Shown: positions 35,136 to 43,692 of the stretch, piece by piece
Position numbering within the stretch: the stretch's first letter is position 1
Layout of the letters: each line of letters begins with the position of its first letter
Assembly: GCF_900314615.1 (NCBI RefSeq)
Contig: NZ_OMWA01000009.1
Coordinates: forward strand, 27,525 to 91,524
Length of the DNA stretch: 64,000 bases
DNA from: an uncultured Methanobrevibacter sp.
GTDB lineage: Archaea; Methanobacteriota; Methanobacteria; Methanobacteriales; Methanobacteriaceae
Direction of reading: 5' to 3'
The notes under the pieces: generated by a model
What the model was told of the DNA's origin: nothing
The model's database searches: none
The model's input: the letters and a program-made list of their open reading frames with translations, nothing else
Program-made: the position numbers and the translations under genes

Positions 35136-35487
35136 TTATCAAATGCTCTCTGATTAATAATAAATTATATGGTATTATAATATATTGTTGTCGAGGAAAA
35201 AAAGTTAAAAAGAGATTGTTTCTTTTTAATGGCATTTCCTCTGGAATTTTACTAGTTTATAACTGCCCAAGAATAATTTTACAAAAAATGGTAAAAACAT
35301 TAAGTAAAAGACTATAAAAACACGTATTAATGGAAAAGTTAGGAAAAAATTTCCTAACTTACTTACACATATTATGGAAAAATTAAATTTCCATATAATA
35401 TTATCTAAATCAGCAAATATAATATTTTGGTTAACCTAAATTTAATTGGATTAAAGTTAAATTTAGATTTGTTATCAAATGCTCTCT
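35136..35487 (+). repeat. 352-base segment bounded by direct repeats of TTATCAAATGCTCTCT
   Basis: TTATCAAATGCTCTCT occurs at 35136-35151 and 35472-35487 with 336 bases between starts. The first 15 bases occur again at 63590-63604 upstream of tnpB, and a near-copy on the minus strand at 47811-47827. The segment contains no gene. It may be a non-autonomous element or two solo ends of an IS605-type transposon. Confidence 0.55.
35336..35395. other. two adjacent perfect hairpins
   Basis: AAGTTAGGAAA (35336-35346) and TTTCCTAACTT (35350-35360) form an 11-bp stem with an AAA loop. TATGGAAA (35373-35380) and TTTCCATA (35388-35395) form an 8-bp stem. Both stems share the GGAAA/TTTCC core. They lie inside the repeat-bounded segment and could be transposon-end structures or a terminator. 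Confidence 0.5.
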
Positions 35488-35535
35488 CATTGCCTTTATT
35501 AATTAGTTTAACAAAAAAATTAATTATAATAGACC

Positions 35536-38016
35536 ATGAGGGAAAAAATGATTTCATATGAAGAATTTGAAGACATTATAGTAAACACACTTAAAAGAGA
35601 CATATCTTCAAATCACGATCAGAAAAATGCAATACTCACTGATTGTGACAAATCCCTTTTTATTGTAGCAGGACCAGGATCCGGAAAAACGACCGTTATG
35701 GTGCTTAAGATATTGAAATATATTTTTGTGGATGATATTGACCCAAGTGAAATATTAGCTACAACATTTACAAAAAAAGCAGCTGCAGAACTTACTTCAA
35801 GGATTCTTGGATGGGGAGATGAAATTAAAAATCACCTAACAGACCAACTTGACGAAGATGATTTTGAAGACATAGAAAAAATCTTAAAAATCGAAAGAAT
35901 AGATTTCAATCAGATATACGTAGGTACAACAGACAGTATTGCTGAAGAATTACTGAGAGACTACAGGAAAGCCGGAGAGACACATCCTATTGTCATTGAA
36001 GACTTTGTTGCAAACTCAGCAATGATAAAGATATTGATTAATGATGAAAAATATCTTGACAAGGAACTTGTGGAATATCTAAAAGAACTCACCGGAAGAG
36101 CAAAACTGACTGAACCCTCAAAAATGAGCGAAATCCTACTTAAAATCAAAGATAGAATATATCATGATAAGGTAGATTTCAGCGAACTTTACAGGGAAAG
36201 TAAAGGAGGATTTAAACTTGCACTTGACTGTATAAGGGAATATGAAGAAGTCCTCGAAAGCAGACATACAATCGATTTTGCAATGCTTGAATCAAATTTC
36301 CTGGAAAAACTGAAAAACGGCGAATTGGATGACTTTCTCGAAGACATTAAAATCGTTCTGATTGACGAATACCAAGACACAAATCTTCTTCAGGAGGACA
36401 TCTATTTTACAATAGCAAAATCAGCACTTGAAAATAACGGCAGCATTACAGTCGTAGGTGATGATGACCAGTCACTCTACCGCTTCAGAGGAGCGACTGT
36501 AGATTTGTTTACAAACTACAAAAAAAGAGTTAAAGACCAGCTTGGAATCGACGTTGAAGAAATCAACCTTAGAACAAATTACCGGTCAAGTGAAAATATT
36601 ATTGAACACTGCAACCGGTTTGCAGAACTTGATAAGCAATATCAGTTGGCAAGAGTTAAAAACAAGCCTAAAATTATCGCGCCTGATTTTGAAAAGGACA
36701 AAATGCCTGTTCTTGGAATGTTCAGGAATAATGTTGAAATGCTTGCAAATGATCTTTCAAAACTCATAAACAATCTTGTAAATAAAGGCGAAGCCGAAAT
36801 AAAAGTTCTGCAGGTTTTAAACGAAGACTTTTATAAAAAGATGAATGGTAACATTGATGTTGCAAAAATGCAGCAGATCAGACAGGAAAATATCCGGAAA
36901 GGTAAGAAAGTTGAAAAAATCAAACTTAAACTGGACCCTGAGCACGGTTCTGCTTCTGATATTGCAATTTTATCATATTCCCCAAAAGAACGCCAGTACA
37001 GCACCAGGTCCTTTCTCCATCATTTAAGAAAGAACTTAAGAAATCTGAAACATCCTATTGAAATGTTTAATCCTAGAGGTATTGATCTTCAGGACGTGGA
37101 TATTGTAGCAATATTCTGCGGATTAATTCTTGAATGCATCGACCCTGAAGGAAGTATTCAAAAAATGGACAAGACAATTCCAAATCTTGCAAAAAGAAAC
37201 ATGACAAGATGGAGAGTTAAAGCCAAAGAATACATTAAGCTAGACCCTGAACCTAGAGAACCTATGTCACTTAACAGTTTTGTAACCCGATGGCAGATTA
37301 GAAGACCATATCCTGAAGTTGACAAAGACGGAAAAGATATCGAATGGCCTAAAACCGCCAGCCTGATGGAGCTTGCATATAAACTTACCACATGGGTTGA
37401 AGACCTGCAGGAAGATGTGGAAGGAATCGTTTACCTTGAAGCGATTACAAAATCAATTACACAAACAGGATTTTTTAACGAATACCATTCAAACATTTCA
37501 TTCCGCTCTCCAAAAGATGAAAGGGATTCCGTTTTAGAAGCAATATGGAATATTTTCATTCCTCTTTCAACAGGAGGAATTTCAATTGACGAATCACATC
37601 TGGATACTTTGCCTGAAGACAGAGTCAACGTATTGTCTATTCATCAATCCAAAGGACTGGAATTTCCGCTGGTAATTGTGGATGTTGGCTCACAGTTTAA
37701 AACAAACAACATTAAGACCCAGAGACTGAGATTTCCAAAATCCATTAAGGACAAGATTACCATTGAAGATACGATAAGAAAATACAGTTCATTGGGTGAA
37801 AGCGAACGAAGTGAAAAGGACCGTTCCTTTGATGATTTGACAAGACGTTACTTCGTTGCATTTTCAAGAGCTGAAAGCGTTTTAATACTGGTGGGTCTGA
37901 ATCCTGCTATTGAAGGATATACAAGCAAAAACCAGCACTTCAACATCCCTAATATTGCATTAGGATGGAGCAGAGATGAAGAATATGTTGGTTTCAAGGA
38001 GATTTATTTAATATAG
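35536..38016 (+). CDS. UvrD/Rep-type ATP-dependent DNA helicase
   Basis: 826 aa, SF1A helicase. Walker A AGPGSGKTT is at residues 45-53, motif II is LIDEYQDTN, motif III GDDDQSLYRFRGA, motif V SIHQSKGLEFPLV and motif VI RRYFVAFSRAES. An insert of about 150 residues separates motifs IV and V. A second ATG at 35548 has GAGGG in front and may be the true start. It is followed by a PD-(D/E)XK nuclease gene 10 bases later, so the two are likely a helicase-nuclease pair, as in AddAB-type machines. Confidence 0.92.
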   Translation: MREKMISYEEFEDIIVNTLKRDISSNHDQKNAILTDCDKSLFIVAGPGSGKTTVMVLKILKYIFVDDIDPSEILATTFTKKAAAELTSRILGWGDEIKNHLTDQLDEDDFEDIEKILKIERIDFNQIYVGTTDSIAEELLRDYRKAGETHPIVIEDFVANSAMIKILINDEKYLDKELVEYLKELTGRAKLTEPSKMSEILLKIKDRIYHDKVDFSELYRESKGGFKLALDCIREYEEVLESRHTIDFAMLESNFLEKLKNGELDDFLEDIKIVLIDEYQDTNLLQEDIYFTIAKSALENNGSITVVGDDDQSLYRFRGATVDLFTNYKKRVKDQLGIDVEEINLRTNYRSSENIIEHCNRFAELDKQYQLARVKNKPKIIAPDFEKDKMPVLGMFRNNVEMLANDLSKLINNLVNKGEAEIKVLQVLNEDFYKKMNGNIDVAKMQQIRQENIRKGKKVEKIKLKLDPEHGSASDIAILSYSPKERQYSTRSFLHHLRKNLRNLKHPIEMFNPRGIDLQDVDIVAIFCGLILECIDPEGSIQKMDKTIPNLAKRNMTRWRVKAKEYIKLDPEPREPMSLNSFVTRWQIRRPYPEVDKDGKDIEWPKTASLMELAYKLTTWVEDLQEDVEGIVYLEAITKSITQTGFFNEYHSNISFRSPKDERDSVLEAIWNIFIPLSTGGISIDESHLDTLPEDRVNVLSIHQSKGLEFPLVIVDVGSQFKTNNIKTQRLRFPKSIKDKITIEDTIRKYSSLGESERSEKDRSFDDLTRRYFVAFSRAESVLILVGLNPAIEGYTSKNQHFNIPNIALGWSRDEEYVGFKEIYLI

Positions 38017-38026
38017 GAGTGATTGG

Positions 38027-39244
38027 ATGAAATTACCGTCAAGATCAAAATCATACATGATACCTGAATACAGTCTGACTGGAGATTTGCTTTCATACAT
38101 TACCTGCGGACTACAGTACCGTTATCAAAATAAAGGAGCACTTCCACCTTCCAAACCAGTTCAGAGATGGTTTGGAGAGTTTATTCATGGAGTTTTAGAG
38201 GAATCCTACAACGAATGGAAATATGGTAAAAAGGAATTTCCATGGGACTGGAAGGAAGATATCAGACCAATAGAAGACCTGATTGATTTGAGACTCCAGG
38301 TAAGGGGACTGTATCCTCACGATGAAGATCTGTTTTTCAGCATAAACCAGCCGGGAATGAACATGACCATAGATGAGTTAAACGAACACGACCACAAGAA
38401 ACTGGCCAGCGCAAGAGCTGAAAAGGCAATAAATATTTGGGGAAAACATCTCTTTCCGTTAATCGATTCGGCCGAACTGCTAATCAAAGGAGTGCGACCA
38501 ATGCCAAATTACGATAAAAACACAAGCCGTTCCAATTATTACGGCATCAACGGTGTTGTGGATGTTTTAACCTCTACAAAAATCAACACAATGGATGAAC
38601 AGAGCACATTATACAATTTCAACAACAAGATAGTGCAGTTTATCAAAAATAATCTTGAAACCAGTGATATTGAAGATTATGAAGTTATTATTGACTATAA
38701 GGGTATGAAAAGACCGCCAATTAAAGTAACTGACCCATTAAGTGAGGATAAATGGGAAAATCACAAGCAGCAGATTCTGACATACTCCTGGCTTCGCTCA
38801 AAACAGGAAGATGCAAAGGACATTTCAGCAGGAATTATACTTTATCTTAATGAACTCGTACCATCAAAAGAAGACCTTGTGTTAATCAAGGAGGAAATCA
38901 GAAACAACCTGACTGATGTTCCTGAAGGAATTGAATTTGATGATGATATCGAACTGATTGAGGAATGGGAAGAAGATGAAAAGGCACCAAATTTGTCTGA
39001 AGAATTTAAAATTGCCCGTTCAATCAGATTTATCAATGTCAATGAGAAGGAACGTGAAAAAGCTCTTAAAAAATTCGATAATGTTGTATGCGATATTGAA
39101 AATTCACTTGTAAGTGAAATGAAAGGCTGCAAAATTCAGGACGCCTGGAAAGCGGAAGCCGATAAAAGGACATGTCTTGCATGTGATTTTCGGACATTCT
39201 GTAAAAATAACAGTGACATAACAAAAGACTTTAAAATTCCATAA
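38027..39244 (+). CDS. Fe-S PD-(D/E)XK nuclease (Cas4/AddB-nuclease-like), helicase partner
   Basis: 405 aa. An N-terminal Cys (C27) and a C-terminal trio C383, C386 and C392 (CxxCx5C) match the split [4Fe-4S] motif of Cas4 and AddB nucleases. H54, D179 (GVVDV), D223 and K225 (IIDYK) provide the nuclease core. The region 285-330 is acidic. It is 10 bases downstream of the UvrD-like gene. Together they look like a two-subunit DNA-end processing or defence module; no Chi-like site was sought. Confidence 0.85.
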   Translation: MKLPSRSKSYMIPEYSLTGDLLSYITCGLQYRYQNKGALPPSKPVQRWFGEFIHGVLEESYNEWKYGKKEFPWDWKEDIRPIEDLIDLRLQVRGLYPHDEDLFFSINQPGMNMTIDELNEHDHKKLASARAEKAINIWGKHLFPLIDSAELLIKGVRPMPNYDKNTSRSNYYGINGVVDVLTSTKINTMDEQSTLYNFNNKIVQFIKNNLETSDIEDYEVIIDYKGMKRPPIKVTDPLSEDKWENHKQQILTYSWLRSKQEDAKDISAGIILYLNELVPSKEDLVLIKEEIRNNLTDVPEGIEFDDDIELIEEWEEDEKAPNLSEEFKIARSIRFINVNEKEREKALKKFDNVVCDIENSLVSEMKGCKIQDAWKAEADKRTCLACDFRTFCKNNSDITKDFKIP

Positions 39245-39269
39245 TACAAAATAATATTAGGCGATTAAT

Positions 39270-39944
39270 ATGTCATATTTGGAGAAAAACAAAAAATATT
39301 GTGAAACTATCGAAAGTAAAATTAAACTCGATGCAAAACCAGTTGCAATGAAATTAATCAAAAGCGAAGATGACCTTCCAGAAGGTTACGATTTGATTGA
39401 TGAAAAAATCAGACACTGCGAAATGGTTAGAAAAGCATCATTAGGCAGCAAATTTTACTCAACTATTGAAGAACAGATGTGTTTAGGCGGAGCAGGTGCT
39501 ATCGGACTTAGAGACATGCCTGAAAAATTGGCAAACGGTGAAAAATATTTCTCCCTCGGAAGATTCCAGGATTTGGAAACCGCTAAAAAACTCACAAGCA
39601 AATTATCAATCGTTGAAGATATCCATTGGGGAATGATTTATGCACCTTTAGATGAAGCTGACTTTGAAGCAGATGTAATTCAAATCATTACCGAACCTGT
39701 TGGCGGAATGAAACTTGCTCAAAGTATTGTTTATAAAACTGGTGAAAAAATCAATCCTTCATTTGCAGGTATCCAGTCATTATGTGGAGACGCATTTGCT
39801 AATCCTTACATAGAAAATGGAATTAACTTCACTTTAGGCTGTGACGGTTCCAGAAAAGCAGCTGACATTAAAGATAATGAAATGACAGTCGGTATCAGCA
39901 AAGCTAAAATCGAAGAAGTTATTTCAGGTCTTGAATCAATCTAG
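39270..39944 (+). CDS. DUF169 family protein
   Basis: 224 aa, a family common in methanogens with unclear function. Motifs seen: LDAKPVAMKLIKSEDDLP, EEQMCLGGAGAIGL, GGMKLAQSI and INFTLGCDGSRKAAD. Four to five Cys occur (near 50, 70, 172, 190) without a standard cluster spacing. It lies 25 bases after the nuclease gene on the same strand and its stop overlaps the convergent transferase gene by 9 bases. Confidence 0.88.
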   Translation: MSYLEKNKKYCETIESKIKLDAKPVAMKLIKSEDDLPEGYDLIDEKIRHCEMVRKASLGSKFYSTIEEQMCLGGAGAIGLRDMPEKLANGEKYFSLGRFQDLETAKKLTSKLSIVEDIHWGMIYAPLDEADFEADVIQIITEPVGGMKLAQSIVYKTGEKINPSFAGIQSLCGDAFANPYIENGINFTLGCDGSRKAADIKDNEMTVGISKAKIEEVISGLESI

Positions 39945-40589
39945 AAGATTTAAATAATCTTCATAATGATTAATATTCAACAATTCTTTTTCATTTTTTT
40001 CTTTTATTCCATAAAATGTATAGCCATCAGCAAAAATCTTTCTTAAAATCGGATTTAAATTATCATCCTCATTTTCAAGGTATTTCATAAGATTCATTCT
40101 GGGAGCAACAAAAGGCATTCCCAATCCTTCTGCAGTATCCAATAGCCCAGTTTTTCTTCTTCTTAAAATGGATATTGTATTGAAAGGATTTTCACTTTTT
40201 CGGCTTACTTCAATCATTTTATTGAAAGTTTCCGGAGTTACGGTAGGCTGGTCTGCAGTTATGCATAATGCAAAATCAGAGCGAGCATTTGAAAGACCAT
40301 TGTAAAGTGATGTTGATAAACCTACATCAACCGGATTATTTTCTACGAATTTTACTTGATCTTTATAATTATCAAAGATAACTTCTTTTATTTCATTAGA
40401 ATAATGGCCAAGTACCACAATACATTCATCTACATTTAAGGATAATGCATTGTCAATAGTTGTCTCTATGACAGTTTTATCTTTAAATGGTAAAATCAGT
40501 TTATTTGTTAAATCAATATTGCGAGCCATCTGGTCCTTTCTCATTCGAGAGTTCTTACCGGCTGCAGTAATTATTGTTGAAATAGACAT
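39936..40589 (-). CDS. MobA-like nucleotidyltransferase
   Basis: 217 aa from the ATG at 40589; a frame open to a GTG at 40619 adds ten hydrophobic residues with no Shine-Dalgarno and is not used. The N-terminus SISTIITAAGKNSRM is the G-x-G-x-R-type nucleotide-binding start of the GT-A/MobA superfamily; the metal Asp is in ITADQPT. It could be a molybdopterin-type cytidylyltransferase or a sugar-nucleotide synthase; the sequence alone does not decide. It abuts the VanW-like gene upstream. Confidence 0.8.
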   Translation of the reverse strand: MSISTIITAAGKNSRMRKDQMARNIDLTNKLILPFKDKTVIETTIDNALSLNVDECIVVLGHYSNEIKEVIFDNYKDQVKFVENNPVDVGLSTSLYNGLSNARSDFALCITADQPTVTPETFNKMIEVSRKSENPFNTISILRRRKTGLLDTAEGLGMPFVAPRMNLMKYLENEDDNLNPILRKIFADGYTFYGIKEKNEKELLNINHYEDYLNLLD

Positions 40590-40615
40590 ATAAAAAAAGA
40601 AAAGAAAGATTATAT

Positions 40616-41803
40616 TCACTTAGATGGAATATATCTTGTTATTTGTGCATAAATACCCATTCCAGTACCTGAACCTTCAGTCCACATGGAAATTTTTACT
40701 GGGTAGTCATGATTGTTTGTTACAGTAATGTCACTTGCAGGATTATAACCGAAAAGTACTGCATCTTCAGTATTATCCATACCGACAGGCAATCCGAATC
40801 CTTCTGCAAGAACTGCTGCTCTTAATGCTCTAGCTGAAGGACATACACCGTGTGCTGCACTTCCACCAGGAGCGGATGCATCGTTTGCTGATTCAAAGTA
40901 GACATAATCCTTACCAGAACTGGTTGAGTTAGGCGGAATAATAGTACCGTTCCAAGCTTCAACAAACTGTCTTGCGTTAACTTCCCTGATTGAATCTCCA
41001 TATTCAGGGTGAGAACCTAATGAAGTACCATAGACTTCACCGTTTTCTTGACTGTAGTTACCTGAATATAACAGTATAGGCGAACCGGTCGGATATTCAG
41101 CTGCATAATCTACAACATCCTGACCAAAGATTTTTGGAACATCTGCTGAACTAATATCAGATCTGCCATCGGAAAATCCGGTCATACCTTTTTCAAGTGT
41201 AAATGTGGAACCGACATCTGCATCATAATTATACCAGCTCACAATGGTATTATTGTCATAATATTCATTACTGAAATTTAAATTCTTAATTTGATCTGTA
41301 GGTACAGACTGAATAACTTTATCTCCTTCGATTACGTCAACACCACTTTCAGTTTTACATAAAAGTTTATATGGTTCACTGTAACCCCAAACATAATTAT
41401 CCGGTCCTTTAACTGCTAACTTATCCCCCTCAAAAGTAATATAACCTGGACCATCAATACCTTTTGCATTTCCATAAGAATCAATGCCCTCTCCTGAAAC
41501 GGTTGTGAAGTCAAATGGAACCGTACCGGTAGATAGAGACATGAATAATCCCTGTAAATCAAAAGCTAATATCTGATGGGTTAAAAATCCCAGATTACTA
41601 ATCAATGGAACCTCAATAGTTTTATTAATTCCCACAATAGATTGACCATTAAAAATGGATTGACCTACAGAAATATTATAAGTATCAGCTACACTCTGTC
41701 CAGTGTAGGGAGTGCTACTAACAAATGAAAATGCGAACAATAAAATACATGCAAATAATAATGCCAAGAATATTAACAATGATGTTCTTCTCCAACTTCT
41801 CAT
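40616..41803 (-). CDS. surface-anchored protein with a VanW-like C-terminal region
   Basis: 395 aa. Single N-terminal membrane helix (about residues 8-28), then a large extracytoplasmic domain. The C-terminal quarter, with HGVCPSARALRAAVLAEG and TVTNNHDYPVKISMWTEG, resembles the VanW family by pattern (GxCQxSTTLYNAVLxAGL and NNTDYPIxI). VanW-type proteins act at bacterial cell walls, so a pseudomurein-related role is possible. The similarity is by eye and moderate. Confidence 0.7.
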   Translation of the reverse strand: MRSWRRTSLLIFLALLFACILLFAFSFVSSTPYTGQSVADTYNISVGQSIFNGQSIVGINKTIEVPLISNLGFLTHQILAFDLQGLFMSLSTGTVPFDFTTVSGEGIDSYGNAKGIDGPGYITFEGDKLAVKGPDNYVWGYSEPYKLLCKTESGVDVIEGDKVIQSVPTDQIKNLNFSNEYYDNNTIVSWYNYDADVGSTFTLEKGMTGFSDGRSDISSADVPKIFGQDVVDYAAEYPTGSPILLYSGNYSQENGEVYGTSLGSHPEYGDSIREVNARQFVEAWNGTIIPPNSTSSGKDYVYFESANDASAPGGSAAHGVCPSARALRAAVLAEGFGLPVGMDNTEDAVLFGYNPASDITVTNNHDYPVKISMWTEGSGTGMGIYAQITRYIPSK

Positions 41804-41869
41804 TTATTACACCTAAAAATTTATAACATGTTATAATATATTTGCCCTATTATAAAAAGATTAGTATTT

Positions 41870-43153
41870 TTAAGACAATTTTTCTGAAATTAATTTAATT
41901 CTCTCTTGAATATCAATAATAGTATCCTGACCATTACCTCCTATTAAAATAGCATCCTCGTGAGAGTATTCAGCAACTAATTCGATAATTTCATCCAGAG
42001 AATTGACTGTAATTATATTTCCCATATATCTGAGGGAATTGAGCCTGTAAATTGCAATATCCAAGGTATCATCCAATCCAGGGAATAGCACAATAACTTC
42101 CGGATTGTATTTGACTGCAACATCAAGTATATCCAGCCTGTGAATTTCATTATGTCTTGGAGTACCGATAAAAATGGCATAAAAATCCTTTTCAGATAAT
42201 ATTGAAGCCAATGCATCAGAATTGTCCGTTTTTCCGACATAAACCTGGGCATCATTAATCCTATAAACATCCAATCTGCCCTCGACAGCATTGAAGTTAG
42301 CGAGACTGGATTTGATTACATCTTTAGATATTTTTAATTCACGTGCAATTGCATTAGCAAGGCCCGCATTAAGCAAATTAAATTTACCGAATAACTTTAA
42401 CTCATCCTGATATTCAAAATAAGGAATATTTTTTGAAGCAGCCTCCTTGAAATCTGAATTGAAATCCTGATTGAAAGCTGTGAAAATTAACTTGTCTGAG
42501 AAAAATCTGACAAGAGAATTCTTATAGTTAGCTATGGTTTTGTGAACGTCCATATGGTCATTGCCTATATTGGTAAGACCGATCATATCAAAGTCAAAGC
42601 AGTATCTGCAAAAGTCCAAGGTCATATCACATACCTCTACAAGCAGTATATCATAGTCACCTTCGCTTGCTTCAAGAATCAAGTCATAATAGCCTGAAAA
42701 TCCTCCTCCACCGTTTCCGCCGACTAAAACTTTCTTACCTGCATTCTCCAATATAGTTTTTATCATGTGAACAGTAGTTGTTTTACCGTTTGTACCAGTG
42801 ATGCCTATTGTGAAAATATCTTTATGTTTATCTACCACATCACTTAAAAGTTCTCCGTTACTTAAAAGCTTTGTTGCAAAAGACCCACCATACATACTTG
42901 GACTTATTGCAATTGCATCACACTGTTCAATAGCGTAGGGATTGGTAAAACCCAAATCCAAAGTGATTTTATCTCCAACTATTGAAACTGTCTGTTCATC
43001 ATCCATCAAGTTCATGGATAACATCGGCAAATCTAAACCTTCTAAATCCACATTAATATTCAAATCAGTAGCATAAACTTCCCAACCATGTCTTAAAAGG
43101 GAATTAACTGCTTTTTTACCTTCAACTCCTAAACCTATAACTGCCGCTTTCAT
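41870..43153 (-). CDS. MurD-like ligase, pseudomurein peptide ligase candidate
   Basis: 427 aa. N-terminal Rossmann-like VIGLGVEGKKAVNSLL, ATP loop GITGTNGKTTTVHM (about 114-127), central motif GLTNIGNDHMDVH and C-terminal NFNAVEGRLD are the Mur ligase signatures. The order is that of MurD rather than the CfbE F430 synthase. In Methanobacteriales such ligases build the pseudomurein peptide. It lies upstream of the VanW-like gene on the same strand, consistent with a wall role. Confidence 0.82.
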   Translation of the reverse strand: MKAAVIGLGVEGKKAVNSLLRHGWEVYATDLNINVDLEGLDLPMLSMNLMDDEQTVSIVGDKITLDLGFTNPYAIEQCDAIAISPSMYGGSFATKLLSNGELLSDVVDKHKDIFTIGITGTNGKTTTVHMIKTILENAGKKVLVGGNGGGGFSGYYDLILEASEGDYDILLVEVCDMTLDFCRYCFDFDMIGLTNIGNDHMDVHKTIANYKNSLVRFFSDKLIFTAFNQDFNSDFKEAASKNIPYFEYQDELKLFGKFNLLNAGLANAIARELKISKDVIKSSLANFNAVEGRLDVYRINDAQVYVGKTDNSDALASILSEKDFYAIFIGTPRHNEIHRLDILDVAVKYNPEVIVLFPGLDDTLDIAIYRLNSLRYMGNIITVNSLDEIIELVAEYSHEDAILIGGNGQDTIIDIQERIKLISEKLS

Positions 43154-43274
43154 AAAAAACTAATCCTTAATAAAATTTCAATATAATAACTTAGTATTTT
43201 AATGTATTAAACATTTTCTAAAATAACAATTAATTTATAATAGGATAACTAATATTAAAAGAAAAGGTGATTAA

Positions 43275-43670
43275 ATGTTTGAAGATGAAAAAGAAGATAA
43301 AATATATAATTTAGTCATTTCCAATGGTATCGATAAACAAAATGAATACGGCCAGTTTACACAGAAATTATTTGAAAAAGTAGACTTTTTATGGAAAGAG
43401 TCCATTTCAGGGTCATATGAACATGCCTCAGAAAGTTTTTATTCCAAAATAGACAGAATAATTTTACTTGCAGGCCTTTACAATGACAACAAGGACACCT
43501 TTGAAGCATTATTGAATGCAAGTGAAAAATATGACATTCCTATCGTTTTAGTAAGGCCGTTAGGACTTGAAGAAGTTCCGGAAATACTGGAAGAAAAAGC
43601 GGCGACAATTGTTGGATGGAACAAAAACTGCATAATAGATTCAATAAAAAATGCAGACGAATTAATTTAA
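43275..43670 (+). CDS. MTH538-type TIR-like (DUF1863) protein
   Basis: 131 aa soluble alpha/beta protein. The pattern YNLVISNGIDKQNEYGQF, DRIILLAGLYND, DIPIVLVRPLG is that of the TIR-like family named after M. thermautotrophicus MTH538, related to ThsB-type TIR-like domains. AAGGTGAT-TAA-ATG precedes it, a strong start. No NADase catalytic Glu is evident from this family context. It lies between the Mur ligase (divergent) and rad50 (convergent). Confidence 0.78.
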   Translation: MFEDEKEDKIYNLVISNGIDKQNEYGQFTQKLFEKVDFLWKESISGSYEHASESFYSKIDRIILLAGLYNDNKDTFEALLNASEKYDIPIVLVRPLGLEEVPEILEEKAATIVGWNKNCIIDSIKNADELI

Positions 43671-43692
43671 AAAAATAATAAAAAAATGATAT

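Larger units (their letters stand above)
34939..35535. other. 597-base AT-rich gap with mobile-element-like repeats
   Basis: No gene found. Short frames in this gap lack a Shine-Dalgarno and are low-complexity. It holds two direct copies of a 16-base motif and a pair of hairpins, described separately. The upstream half (34939-35098) shows nothing else. Confidence 0.6.

Noticed and set aside
35099..35317. A 72-codon plus-strand frame in the gap before the UvrD-like gene
   Set aside because: Low-complexity Phe/Ile-rich reading of AT-rich DNA without Shine-Dalgarno; it overlaps one copy of the 16-base repeat.
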